Assembly (NCBI RefSeq): GCF_028682635.1
Contig: NZ_JANHLK010000006.1
Span: 248,001 to 312,000, forward strand
Length of the DNA stretch: 64,000 nt
Direction of reading: 5' to 3'
Source: Pseudomonas putida
GTDB lineage: Bacteria; Pseudomonadota; Gammaproteobacteria; Pseudomonadales; Pseudomonadaceae
The notes under the pieces were generated by a model. It saw only the letters and a list, made by a program, of their open reading frames with translations. It was not told where the DNA came from and made no database searches. Each line of letters opens with the position of its first letter. Positions within the stretch are counted from its first letter, which is position 1. Shown piece by piece: positions 28,985 through 37,304 of the stretch. Made by a program: the position numbers and the translations under genes.

Positions 28985-30283
28985 TCAGTGCAGCTTCAGG
29001 CGCGGCTCGGTCCCGCGACCAATCTTGCTGCCCAGCATCAGCATCGCCGTGCGAAACGGCCCATACAGCGCCATCTGGTGCATGCGATACAACGACACGT
29101 AGAACATCCGCGCCAGCCAGCCTTCCAGCATCACGCTACCGGTCAGGTTACCCATCAAGTTACCCACAGCCGAAAAACGCGACAGCGAGATCAGCGACCC
29201 GTAGTCGGTGTACTTGTACTCCGGCAGCGCCTTGCCTTCGATGCGCAACTTCAGCGATTTGGCCAGCAACGACGCCTGCTGATGCGCAGCCTGGGCGCGC
29301 GGCGGCACATTGCGATCGGAACCCGGTTGCGGGCAGGCCGCGCAGTCACCGAAGGCGAAGATGTTCTCGTCGCGGGTGGTTTGCAGGGTCGGCAGCACTT
29401 GCAGCTGATTGATGCGGTTGGTTTCCAGGCCATCGATGTCCTTGAGGAACCCCGGTGCACGGATCCCGGCGGCCCAGACTTTCAGGCTGGCGTTGATCAC
29501 TTTGCCATCCGCGGTAATCAGGCTGTCGGCGGTCACTTCACTGACGGCCGCATTGGTCATGACGTTGACCCCGAGCTTTTCCAGGGTTTTATGCACAGGC
29601 CCGCCGATCCGCTCCGGCAGGGCCGGCAGCACTCGGGGGCCGGCTTCGATCAGGGTGATGTGCATGTTTTCCGGTTTGATCCGGTCCAGGCCGTAGGCCG
29701 CCAGTTCATGGGCGGCGTTGTGCAGCTCGGCGGCCAGTTCGACCCCGGTGGCACCGGCACCGACGATGGCGACGCTGATCTGCTCGACCCTGTCGGTCTG
29801 CCCTGCGTGTGCACGCAGGTAGTGGTTGAGCAACTGCTGATGGAAGCGCTCGGCCTGTTTGCGGGTATCCAGGAACAGGCAGTGTTGCGCCGCGCCCAGG
29901 GTGCCGAAATCGTTGGTGGTACTGCCGACGGAGATCACCAGCGAGTCGTAATGCACTTCCCGGGCCGGCACCAGTTCCAGACCGGCTTCATCATAAGTGG
30001 CGGCCAGCTGGATTTTTTTATTGGCGCGATCAAGCCCGCTCATGCGCCCCAGCTGGAACTCGAAGTGGTTCCACTTGGCCTGGGCAACATAGTTGAGTTC
30101 GTCTTCGGAAGAGTTCAGTGACCCGGCCGCGACTTCGTGCAGCAGCGGTTTCCAGATATGGGTCAGGTTCGCGTCGACCAGCATCACACTGGCCGTGCCG
30201 CGTTTGCCCAGAGTCTTACCCAGACGGGTAGCCAACTCCAGACCGCCGGCGCCGCCGCCGACAATGACAATACGATGGGACAT
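28985..30283 (-). CDS. ndh: Type II NADH:quinone oxidoreductase
   Basis: Ndh passes electrons from NADH to ubiquinone without pumping protons. The 432-residue protein has the FAD fold at the start (IVIVGGGAGGLELATRLGK), the NADH fold (VAIVGAGATGVELAAELHN), FAFGDCAACPQ and a C-terminal amphipathic region with GWLARMFYVSLYRMHQMALY that anchors it to the membrane. Its last codons and stop are duplicated twice in the adjacent tRNA-Pro tandem repeat. It may supply quinol or compete with the oxidases encoded at 38.6-43.6 kb. Confidence 0.96.
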   Translation of the reverse strand: MSHRIVIVGGGAGGLELATRLGKTLGKRGTASVMLVDANLTHIWKPLLHEVAAGSLNSSEDELNYVAQAKWNHFEFQLGRMSGLDRANKKIQLAATYDEAGLELVPAREVHYDSLVISVGSTTNDFGTLGAAQHCLFLDTRKQAERFHQQLLNHYLRAHAGQTDRVEQISVAIVGAGATGVELAAELHNAAHELAAYGLDRIKPENMHITLIEAGPRVLPALPERIGGPVHKTLEKLGVNVMTNAAVSEVTADSLITADGKVINASLKVWAAGIRAPGFLKDIDGLETNRINQLQVLPTLQTTRDENIFAFGDCAACPQPGSDRNVPPRAQAAHQQASLLAKSLKLRIEGKALPEYKYTDYGSLISLSRFSAVGNLMGNLTGSVMLEGWLARMFYVSLYRMHQMALYGPFRTAMLMLGSKIGRGTEPRLKLH

Positions 30284-30343
30284 GGGGATAACTCACAAGG
30301 CTAAAGGAAATCGGTGTGGTTACCCAAGCGAGCGCGAAGCAGC

Positions 30344-30517
30344 TCATAGCGTCAGGTAACTGATAAGTCGGCTCAGCAGGCCCAGACCAATGGTCACTGC
30401 CAATACCAGCACCAGGAGCATCCACGGCCGGAAAGGCCGGCGCTCGACTCGGTGTTGGGACAACTGCAGGTACTCTTCGACATGCTTTTGGTCGTCGGGG
30501 TTCAGGCGGCTGGTCAT
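30344..30517 (-). CDS. DUF3094-type small membrane protein
   Basis: This 57-residue protein, too short for many gene callers, reads MTSRLNPDDQKHVEEYLQL at the start and ends with one transmembrane helix (WMLLVLVLAVTIGLGLLSRL). The charged N-terminus and single C-terminal helix match the DUF3094 family, which is found beside ndh in Pseudomonas. The function is unknown; the conserved location suggests a link with Ndh. A GAGGCC precedes the start on the reverse strand. Confidence 0.72.
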   Translation of the reverse strand: MTSRLNPDDQKHVEEYLQLSQHRVERRPFRPWMLLVLVLAVTIGLGLLSRLISYLTL

Positions 30518-30568
30518 AAAGGCCTCGTCAGGTAGACGTTGCTGAAGGTGTAGAAGCTACAGGCTGAT

Positions 30569-31096
30569 TTAACGAACGTTGAACGGAGCATAGCCGCTGT
30601 CCGGAATGGGCTCGACGCTCACCCTGTCGTCCAGGCGAATGATGCCACTTTGTAACACCCGGGCGGTGATTCCGCCATGTCCGCGCACCGCCTGAAACGT
30701 CCCGGGGCCCAGGTTGGCTTGCAGGCGTGCGCAGGGCTGGCACCATCCGGTGGTTTCGAAAATCGCCTGGCCGATGCGGAAGCGCCGGCCCTTGAGGCTG
30801 AACAGATTGATCCCACTGATAACGAGATTGCGCCGCAAATCTTCAGGCTTGACCGGCTGATCGTCCGGGCGGCCCATCAGCGAACTGATCACCGCCAGGT
30901 GTTCCCACTGGATCAGCGTCACTTGCCGTGCATTGCGGATGCCGGGTCGGGCGCGATCGCCTGTCAGGCCCGCCTCCAGTCGAGCCTCCACGGCATCCAG
31001 TTCGATCATCGGCGCGTGACGTTCCGGGCGCACGCCTATCCAGCGTACGCGGCCGGTTTGCGGGACTTCGGCAATCAGTTCCTGCAATGGGCTCAC
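30569..31096 (-). CDS. MOSC domain protein
   Basis: This 175-residue protein is a stand-alone MOSC domain: GVRPERHAPM, GLTGDRARPG, LRRNLVISGINLFSLKGRRFRIG and the conserved cysteine in TTGWCQPCARL. MOSC domains of YiiM/YuaD type handle sulfur or molybdenum-cofactor chemistry, often in detoxifying N-hydroxylated bases; the substrate here is unknown. It overlaps the upstream DUF1780 gene by four bases. Confidence 0.85.
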   Translation of the reverse strand: MSPLQELIAEVPQTGRVRWIGVRPERHAPMIELDAVEARLEAGLTGDRARPGIRNARQVTLIQWEHLAVISSLMGRPDDQPVKPEDLRRNLVISGINLFSLKGRRFRIGQAIFETTGWCQPCARLQANLGPGTFQAVRGHGGITARVLQSGIIRLDDRVSVEPIPDSGYAPFNVR

Positions 31097-31719
31097 AGGC
31101 TGATTCCAACGTCGAACACAATGCTGCGTCCCAGGTTGCTGCGCAGGAAATCCGGCGCATCGGGATGGGCGAACAGCACGCGGGCGAAGGTCGGGCCCAC
31201 CAGCGACAGCGAGCGCCAGCCCTGGCGCAGGTATTCGGTGGGCGGCGGGAAATGACTGTTGAGGTCCAGTACTTCGCGCTTGAGGCTGGCGAAGGCGATG
31301 ATGTCCAGCTCGCCAAGGTCCATGCCGCGTTCTTTGTAGTTGTGCGCTTTTTTGCGCAAGGTCGGCGCCAGGCGCAGCAAGAACTCGTTGGCAGGTATGC
31401 GCCGGGGCTTGGCCTCGCGCCGTACCAGCTGGCTCAGGGAGAACGCGCTGCGCCGCCGCTGCAGTTCATCGCGCCATTCATCATTGAGGCGCCGGCCCTC
31501 GTCGAGCACGAAGAACACCTCGAAACTGGCGTCGCGGAACAATACATCCGGCGGCTCCCCGGCCGGGGCGAATTCGTCGGCACGGTAGGGAATGTTCAGG
31601 CCCTGCAGCAGGCGTTGGCAGACCCAACGCTCGCGCTCCCATTTGCGGGCATTGGACAGGAACGCGTTGGCTTGCTCGGCCGCAATGGTCAGCAGGCGTA
31701 AGTAATCTGAATCATCCAT
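31093..31719 (-). CDS. DUF1780 protein
   Basis: This 208-residue protein (MDDSDYLRLLTIAAEQANAF) matches the DUF1780 family, known mainly from Pseudomonas and sometimes called a putative endonuclease on structural grounds. DVLFRDASFEVFFVLDEGRR could hold acidic active-site residues, but I cannot confirm a nuclease motif. The ATG at 31717-31719 is chosen because the open frame beyond it has no similarity to the family. It is coupled to the MOSC gene. Confidence 0.8.
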   Translation of the reverse strand: MDDSDYLRLLTIAAEQANAFLSNARKWERERWVCQRLLQGLNIPYRADEFAPAGEPPDVLFRDASFEVFFVLDEGRRLNDEWRDELQRRRSAFSLSQLVRREAKPRRIPANEFLLRLAPTLRKKAHNYKERGMDLGELDIIAFASLKREVLDLNSHFPPPTEYLRQGWRSLSLVGPTFARVLFAHPDAPDFLRSNLGRSIVFDVGISL

Positions 31720-31811
31720 ACGCCCAAGCTTAGCGCTCAAATGTGATTGTAAAGAAGACAGTTTATCGGAGAGGAGCAAATCCTCTCGCTCCCAAGCCCG
31801 GTCCAGGGCGC

Positions 31812-31847
31812 TGCACAAAACGGATAGTGGTCTGCGCAATGCGGATA
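31812..31847 (+). promoter_or_regulatory. BenR/XylS-type operator upstream of benK
   Basis: A perfect TGCA-N6-GGNTA half-site lies at 31812-31826 (TGCACAAAACGGATA), and a second with one mismatch at 31833-31847 (TGCGCAATGCGGATA). They start exactly 21 bases apart, the spacing of the tandem repeats in XylS/BenR promoters. A weak -10-like TACCCT lies about 21 bases further on, 60 bases upstream of benK. This fits benzoate-dependent activation by a BenR encoded elsewhere. Confidence 0.82.
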
Positions 31848-31911
31848 TTGACCCGCGCCTGGTGACTCTACCCTCGGCTGTACGGACGTGAGCCGTGCTG
31901 CCGCCGCCCTT

Positions 31912-31925
31912 AAAAAAACAAAAAC
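31912..31925 (+). promoter_or_regulatory. Candidate Hfq/Crc CA motif before benK
   Basis: An AAAAAAACAAAAAC tract, matching AANAANAA, lies 15-28 bases before the chosen benK start. Such motifs bind Hfq with Crc and block translation under catabolite repression in Pseudomonas; the site would occupy the ribosome landing zone. Confidence 0.65.
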
Positions 31926-31939
31926 ATGAGATGAACGCC

Positions 31940-33283
31940 ATGCGCAAGATCGACGTACATGAGGTTATCGACAACGCTCGATTCAACCGCTTCCACTGGA
32001 TGGTGCTGTTCTGGTGTGCCCTGATCATCATTTTCGATGGTTACGACCTGGTGATCTACGGCGTGGTCTTGCCGATGCTGATGAAAGAGTGGGGGCTCAG
32101 TCCTCTGCAAGCCGGTGCACTGGGCAGTTATGCATTGTTCGGCATGATGTTCGGCGCGCTGTTCTTCGGCCCGCTGTCGGACAGGATCGGGCGCAAGAAA
32201 GCCATCACCCTCTGCGTGATCCTCTTCAGTGGTTTCACCGTGCTCAACGGGTTCGCCCGCAACCCCGCCGAGTTTGGGATTTGTCGTTTCATTGCTGGGC
32301 TGGGCATTGGTGGCGTGATGCCCAATGTCGTGGCGTTGATGAACGAATACGCGCCGAAAAAGATCCGCAGCACCCTGGTGGCGATCATGTTCAGTGGCTA
32401 CTCGGTGGGCGGCATGCTGTCGGCCGGGCTGGGCATCGTGCTGATCCCGAGTTTCGGCTGGCAGTCGGTGTTCTACGTGGCGGTCCTGCCGTTGCTGCTG
32501 TTGCCGCTGATCATGTACTTCCTGCCCGAGTCGGTGGGTTTCATGCTGCGCCAGGGGCGCACTGCAGAAGCCCGCAACATTCTCCAGCGCATCGACCCGG
32601 CTTACGTCGCACAGACCGATGATCAGTTGCACATGAGTGAAGTGAAGGGCACGGGCACCCCGGTGTTGCAGTTGTTCCGCGAAGGCCGTGCACTGCGTAC
32701 GCTGATGTTGTGGCTGGCGTTTTTCTGCTGCCTGCTGATGGTCTACGCCTTGAGTTCGTGGCTGCCTAAACTGATGGCCAACGCCGGTTACAGCCTGGGC
32801 TCGAGCCTGTCGTTCCTGCTGGTGCTGAACTTCGGGGCGATCTTCGGTGCGGTCGGCGGCGGAGTACTGGGTGACAAGCTCAATCTGCCGCGGGTGCTGT
32901 CGGTGTTCTTCGCCATGGCGGCGGTGTCGATCACCCTGTTGGGCTTCAACAGCCCGATGCCGGTGTTGTACCTGCTGATCGCCATCGCTGGCGCCACCAC
33001 CATCGGCTCGCAGATTCTGCTGTACGCCTGCGCCGCGCAGTTCTACTCCATGACCATTCGTTCCACTGGCCTGGGCTGGGCGTCGGGTATCGGCCGCAAC
33101 GGTGCCATCGTCGGTCCCCTGCTGGGTGGCGCCTTGCTCGGCATCAGCCTGCCGCTGCAACTGAACTTCATGGCATTTGCCTTGCCGGGTGCCGTGGCGG
33201 CCCTCGCCATGACCGTGTTCGCGATCAGCAACCGGCGCAGCGCCATGGCTGTCAGCCCAACGCTGTCGCCGACGGGCGCTTGA
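31940..33283 (+). CDS. benK: BenK-like benzoate MFS transporter (AAHS family)
   Basis: This 447-residue, 12-helix carrier belongs to the aromatic acid:H+ symporter family: IIFDGYDLVIYGVVLP in helix 1, the loop motif GPLSDRIGRKKAIT, and the Glu/Arg-rich segment ICRFIAGLGIGGVMP. The neighbours benE and benF indicate benzoate as the substrate, though PcaK-type substrates cannot be excluded. The ATG at 31940 (MRKIDVHEV) has GAG nine bases upstream; an in-frame ATG at 31931 would add three residues. benE begins three bases after the stop. Confidence 0.85.
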   Translation: MRKIDVHEVIDNARFNRFHWMVLFWCALIIIFDGYDLVIYGVVLPMLMKEWGLSPLQAGALGSYALFGMMFGALFFGPLSDRIGRKKAITLCVILFSGFTVLNGFARNPAEFGICRFIAGLGIGGVMPNVVALMNEYAPKKIRSTLVAIMFSGYSVGGMLSAGLGIVLIPSFGWQSVFYVAVLPLLLLPLIMYFLPESVGFMLRQGRTAEARNILQRIDPAYVAQTDDQLHMSEVKGTGTPVLQLFREGRALRTLMLWLAFFCCLLMVYALSSWLPKLMANAGYSLGSSLSFLLVLNFGAIFGAVGGGVLGDKLNLPRVLSVFFAMAAVSITLLGFNSPMPVLYLLIAIAGATTIGSQILLYACAAQFYSMTIRSTGLGWASGIGRNGAIVGPLLGGALLGISLPLQLNFMAFALPGAVAALAMTVFAISNRRSAMAVSPTLSPTGA

Positions 33284-33286
33284 GTC

Positions 33287-34507
33287 ATGAAGGCGTTTAT
33301 CCAGGACTTCTCCCTGTCAGCCGCTGTCGCCGGCTTTATCGCCACGGTGATTTCCTATGCCGGGCCCTTGGTGATCATCTTTCAGGCGGCGCAATCGGCC
33401 CATCTGCCGCGGGAACTGTTGTCGTCCTGGATCTGGGCGATCTCCATCGGCAGCGCCGTGCTGGGCATCGGTTTGAGCCTGCGCTATCGCGTTCCGGTCA
33501 TCATCGCCTGGTCGGCGCCTGGTTCGGCGTTGTTGGTGGCGTTGTTGCCTGAAATTTCCATGGCAGAAGCGGTGGGGGCTTATCTGGTCAGCAGCCTGAT
33601 CATCTTTGTGGTCGGGGTCTCGGGGGCTTTCGACCGGATCATCAGCAAACTGCCCGCCGCGATTGCGGCGGCGATGCTGGCCGGGATCCTGTTCAGCTTC
33701 GGCACCGGGCTGTTCGTATCGATGCAGCACAAGCCGTTGTTGGTGCTGGCGATGTTCGCGGCCTATCTGATCGGCAAGCGGGTGATGCCACGTTACGCGG
33801 TGATGCTGGTGTTGCTGACGGGCTGTTCGATTGCCGCGTTCAGCGGTGATCTGCATCGCGAGGCATTGGTCATCGGGTTGGCTACGCCGGTGTGGATCAC
33901 GCCCCAGTTCAGCCTGGGCGCGACGCTGAACATCGCCTTGCCACTGGTGATGGTGGCGCTGACCGGCCAGTTCGTGCCGGGCATGGCCGTGCTGCGTGCC
34001 AGTGGTTTCCAAACGCCTGCGAGCCCGATCATCGCCAGCAGCGCATTGGGCACCGCGCTGCTGGCCCCCTTTGGTTGCCATGGACTGAACCTGGCCGCGA
34101 TCACGGCGGCTATCTGCACCGGTCGAGAGGCTCACGAGGATCCGCGCAAGCGCTACGTGGCCGGCGTTGTCGGGGGCTTGTGCTACCTGGTGCTGGGCAT
34201 CTTCGGCGCCACGTTGGTTTCGCTGTTTTCTGCGTTCCCCAAAGAGCTGATTGCGGCGTTGGCGGGGCTGGCGCTGTTTGCTGCCATTGCCGGGGCGCTG
34301 ACGGGGGCGATGGCCGTGCCGAGCGACCGCGAAGCCGCGCTGGTGACCTTTTTGATCACCGCTTCAGGCATGTCGCTGTTCAGCTTGTCCGCCGCGTTCT
34401 GGGGTCTGATTTTCGGCATGGTCACCCATGTGCTGTTAAGCGCCCGTCGTCCCGATCTCCTTCGTAAATCCACTGCAACTGAGGCTGTTCAATCAGTCGA
34501 TCAATAA
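33287..34507 (+). CDS. benE: Benzoate/H+ symporter BenE
   Basis: This 406-residue BenE-family transporter has about 12 hydrophobic segments and the signatures [42 protein letters not shown] and [21 protein letters not shown]. It imports benzoate by proton symport, a second mechanism alongside BenK. It is tightly linked to benK and followed after 16 bases by the porin gene. Confidence 0.9.
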   Translation: MKAFIQDFSLSAAVAGFIATVISYAGPLVIIFQAAQSAHLPRELLSSWIWAISIGSAVLGIGLSLRYRVPVIIAWSAPGSALLVALLPEISMAEAVGAYLVSSLIIFVVGVSGAFDRIISKLPAAIAAAMLAGILFSFGTGLFVSMQHKPLLVLAMFAAYLIGKRVMPRYAVMLVLLTGCSIAAFSGDLHREALVIGLATPVWITPQFSLGATLNIALPLVMVALTGQFVPGMAVLRASGFQTPASPIIASSALGTALLAPFGCHGLNLAAITAAICTGREAHEDPRKRYVAGVVGGLCYLVLGIFGATLVSLFSAFPKELIAALAGLALFAAIAGALTGAMAVPSDREAALVTFLITASGMSLFSLSAAFWGLIFGMVTHVLLSARRPDLLRKSTATEAVQSVDQ

Positions 34508-34510
34508 CAA
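34503..34510 (+). promoter_or_regulatory. Candidate Hfq/Crc CA motif before benF
   Basis: AATAACAA, a perfect AANAANAA match, lies 14-21 bases before the benF ATG, next to the purine-rich AAGAGAAAAA ribosome binding site. It overlaps the stop of benE. Confidence 0.6.
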
Positions 34511-34523
34511 TAAGAGAAAAACG

Positions 34524-35792
34524 ATGAAGCAGAATCTCCAAGCAACGGGTACGGCGTTGTCCCTGGCTGTCGTCTCGGGTTTTTCCACAGGCGTTATGGC
34601 CGCCGAGAGCGGGTTTATCGAAGACACCACCGCAACGTTGCAGGCACGCAATTACTACTTCAGCCGCGACTACTCCGACATCGTCGGCGCCAACCAGCAA
34701 TCGAAGGCCGAGGAGTGGGCCCAGGGCTTCATCCTCAACGTGAAGTCCGGTTACACCCAGGGCACCGTCGGCTTTGGTGTGGATGTCATCGGCTTGCTGG
34801 GTCTCAAGCTCGACAGCAGCCCGGACCGGGTGAATACCGGCTTGCTGCCGGTGCAGGACGACGGTCGCGCAGCGGACAATTACAGCCGTCTGGAAGGCGC
34901 GTTGAAGATGCGTTACTCGAAAACCGAGCTGAAAGTCGGTGAGCTGCAACCCAATCTACCGGTACTGGTGTTCAGTGATATTCGCCTGCTGCCGCCGAGT
35001 TACCAGGGTGCAAGCATCACCTCCAGTGAGATCAATGGTCTGACCTTGCAGGGCGGACACCTGAGTTCAACCAGCCTGCGCAACGAGGCGGGTGATGAAA
35101 AAATGCAGGCGATGCTCGGGCATGTGCCGCAACGTCAGGTCAGCAGTGACGGGTTCAACTTTGCCGGTGGCGATTATGCCTTCAACGACAAGCGCACCTC
35201 GGTCAGCGCCTGGTACGGGCAACTGGAGGACATCTACAACCAGCGCTTCCTCGGCCTCAAGCACAGCGAACCCGTGGGTGACTGGATCCTCGGCGCCAAC
35301 CTCGGCTACTTCGATTCGCGCGAGGACGGCAAAAAACTGCTGGGCAACATCGACAACCAGGCGTTCTACTCGTTGCTGTCGGCCAAACGTGGCGGCCACA
35401 CCTTTTATGTCGGCTATCAGGGCATGTTTGGCGACAGCGCGTTCCCGCGGGTATTCGCCAACATCTCACCGTTGGGTAACGAGGTGCCCACCTATGAGTT
35501 CGCCTACACCGATGAACGTTCCTGGCAGGCACGTTACGACTACGACTTCGCGGCCCTGGGTGTACCGGGCTTGACCAGTACCCTGCGCTACATCAGCGGC
35601 AACAATGTCGATACCGGCAAGGGGTATGAGGGCAAGGACCGTGAGCGCGACCTGGACATCGGCTATGTGCTGCAGAGCGGCAGCCTCAAAGGCCTGGGGA
35701 TCCGCGTGCGTAATGCGATGGCGCGGTCCAATTACCGCAGTGATATCGATGAAAACCGCCTGATCCTCAGCTACACCTGGACGCTGCTCTGA
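34524..35792 (+). CDS. benF: BenF-like OprD-family outer membrane porin
   Basis: This is a 422-residue precursor with a signal peptide (about residues 1-26, ending GVMAAE). The mature start [20 protein letters not shown] is typical of the OprD/Occ family of 18-strand substrate-specific porins, and it ends with an aromatic-rich strand ([11 protein letters not shown]). As the third gene of the benKEF operon it is the probable benzoate entry channel of the outer membrane. Confidence 0.88.
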   Translation: MKQNLQATGTALSLAVVSGFSTGVMAAESGFIEDTTATLQARNYYFSRDYSDIVGANQQSKAEEWAQGFILNVKSGYTQGTVGFGVDVIGLLGLKLDSSPDRVNTGLLPVQDDGRAADNYSRLEGALKMRYSKTELKVGELQPNLPVLVFSDIRLLPPSYQGASITSSEINGLTLQGGHLSSTSLRNEAGDEKMQAMLGHVPQRQVSSDGFNFAGGDYAFNDKRTSVSAWYGQLEDIYNQRFLGLKHSEPVGDWILGANLGYFDSREDGKKLLGNIDNQAFYSLLSAKRGGHTFYVGYQGMFGDSAFPRVFANISPLGNEVPTYEFAYTDERSWQARYDYDFAALGVPGLTSTLRYISGNNVDTGKGYEGKDRERDLDIGYVLQSGSLKGLGIRVRNAMARSNYRSDIDENRLILSYTWTLL

Positions 35793-35805
35793 GTGCAGCG
35801 GCGAA

Positions 35806-36048
35806 TCACAGGTTGCTGGTGCAATCGCCGATGACGTTGTACGTCACCCGCCGGGTCTGGCCCTGATGATCGACATACACCATGGTCGCCGGCACAACCC
35901 CGCAGGCGGTCGCGGTGTCCGAAACAGACACCACCTTGGCGATGTCCAGCGGCTGCGCGGGGTTGTACAAGACAGCGAGAGGCTCGTTGTCAGCGGCCAT
36001 GGCCGAGGTGGCGATGACGGCCAGAAACAGGCTGATCAACGTTTTCAT
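35806..36048 (-). CDS. DUF2790 secreted small protein
   Basis: This 80-residue protein has a signal peptide (MKTLISLFLAVIATSAMAAD) and a short mature domain with two cysteines (TATACGVVPA and GDCTSNL) and YVDHQGQTRRVTY, the DUF2790 pattern. These proteins are common in Pseudomonas, often in many paralogues, and are of unknown function. It is convergent with benF, 13 bases away. Confidence 0.82.
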   Translation of the reverse strand: MKTLISLFLAVIATSAMAADNEPLAVLYNPAQPLDIAKVVSVSDTATACGVVPATMVYVDHQGQTRRVTYNVIGDCTSNL

Positions 36049-36156
36049 GCTGGCGTGCTCCGCGTGGGTTTCGATGAGTTGATTTTAGTCTTCGGCACCC
36101 GTGGATAAAGGGGCCAACGGCGGATGCAGCGTTACGCAAAATGTAATAGTCGCAAC

Positions 36157-36255
36157 TGTAGGAGCGAGCTTGCTCGCGAAAAACCTGAGAGCTGCGCGGG
36201 TGTCAGGCTCCCCGCGTCATCGTTGACCTCCATCGCGAGCAAGCTTGCTCCTGCA
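36157..36255. repeat. REP/BIME palindrome, AGCGAGCTTGCTCGCGA type
   Basis: TGTAGGAGCGAGCTTGCTCG and its mirror flank an unrelated centre of about 50 bases. It lies between divergent DUF2790 and LysR genes, an uncommon site since most REPs here lie at gene ends. Confidence 0.85.
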
Positions 36256-36296
36256 GGTTTCTCGCAATGAACAGTATTTTCGCCCGAGGGGGGCTT

Positions 36297-37229
36297 ATGG
36301 ATTTGCTTAACAACTTGCGCGTGTTCATCCGTGTGGTGGACTGCGCCAGTTTCACCGCCGCGGCCGACACGCTGGATCTGTCCACGGCGCAGGTATCCCG
36401 ATTGGTCGCGGACCTGGAAGAACATCTCCAGGCACGCCTGCTGCAACGCACCACGCGACGCCTGAGCCTGACCGAAGCAGGCGAGCGATTCCTGTTGCGC
36501 AGCCGGCAGATCGTCGAAGAAATGGACGAGGCGACGGCCGAGGCCCGTGGCGCGCATATCAACCCCGCCGGGCGCCTGCGGGTGCACAGCATGAACGGCC
36601 TGGGCGTACTGATCACGCCTCTGATCGCCCGCTACAGCGAGCTATATCCCGACGTGGTGTTCGAACTGACCTTGTCCCAGCGCAATCCCGATCCACTGGA
36701 GGAGGGGCACGACGTGGTGATTTCGATCGCCCCCGAACTGCCCGATTCGCAATTGGTCGCCCAGGCCCTCGGACAGATCTACAGCGTACCTTGCGCCTCC
36801 GCAGACTACCTGCGCCGCAAGGGCATTCCACAGCAACCGCTGGCGCTGAACGAGCATCAATGCCTGCGCCTGCTTGATCCCTTGTATGGCGATCAATGGG
36901 TATTCCAGGACGAACACGGTGAACATGCCATCAGTCCTGCCAAGACCTTCCAGTGCAATGTCGCCGAGTCGATGGTCAAGGCCTCGGAGGCCGGCATGGG
37001 CATCAGCCTGCTGCCTTTCCACACCGCCACACGGCCCTTGAGCGATGGCACCTTGTTGCGTGTATTGCCGACCTGGCGATTGCGCGAGCGCAATGTCTAT
37101 GCGCTGTATCCATCACGGCGTTTTCTCGATGCCAAGGTCCGCACCTGGGTGGATTTTCTCAAGGCCGAGCTTCCCAAATTGTTTGCCGAACATGAAGCGG
37201 TGATGAACGATCCACGTCATTGGGCTTGA
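36297..37229 (+). CDS. LysR-family transcriptional regulator
   Basis: This 310-residue regulator has an N-terminal winged helix-turn-helix (RVFIRVVDCASFTAAADTL, then RTTRRLSLTEAGERFL) and a substrate-binding domain (LRVHSMNGLGVLITPLIARY). It resembles the AaeR/DsdC-like subgroup that often represses or activates a neighbour. The ATG at 36297 follows a strong GAGGGGGG. The ligand and target are unknown; neighbours are benKEF upstream and a membrane protein downstream in the same orientation. Confidence 0.88.
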   Translation: MDLLNNLRVFIRVVDCASFTAAADTLDLSTAQVSRLVADLEEHLQARLLQRTTRRLSLTEAGERFLLRSRQIVEEMDEATAEARGAHINPAGRLRVHSMNGLGVLITPLIARYSELYPDVVFELTLSQRNPDPLEEGHDVVISIAPELPDSQLVAQALGQIYSVPCASADYLRRKGIPQQPLALNEHQCLRLLDPLYGDQWVFQDEHGEHAISPAKTFQCNVAESMVKASEAGMGISLLPFHTATRPLSDGTLLRVLPTWRLRERNVYALYPSRRFLDAKVRTWVDFLKAELPKLFAEHEAVMNDPRHWA

Positions 37230-37304
37230 GGTCGAAGGGGCGGTGAAGGGCGGTGTAGACTGAGGCTCTTTCTCTTTCGGAAAGACAGGGGAGTGGGCCC
37301 AGCC

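Larger units (their letters stand above)
28170..28998. repeat. 299-base tandem duplication carrying tRNA-Pro, BIME and the ndh tail
   Basis: Two almost identical units lie at 28170-28468 and 28469-28767, and a third, altered unit begins at 28768. Each unit holds the right arm of the upstream terminator, a complete tRNA-Pro, its terminator-like hairpin (ATCCTCGTGTC with GATACGGGGAT and a T-run), a 90-base BIME and a copy of the last codons and stop of ndh. In the third unit the BIME is replaced by a 28-base REP palindrome and the ndh end is the real gene. The tRNA copies start exactly 299 bases apart. Confidence 0.92.

Noticed and set aside
28229..29102. Forward reading frames over the tRNA-Pro repeats
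   Set aside because: They cover tRNA and BIME sequence and end within ndh on the other strand.
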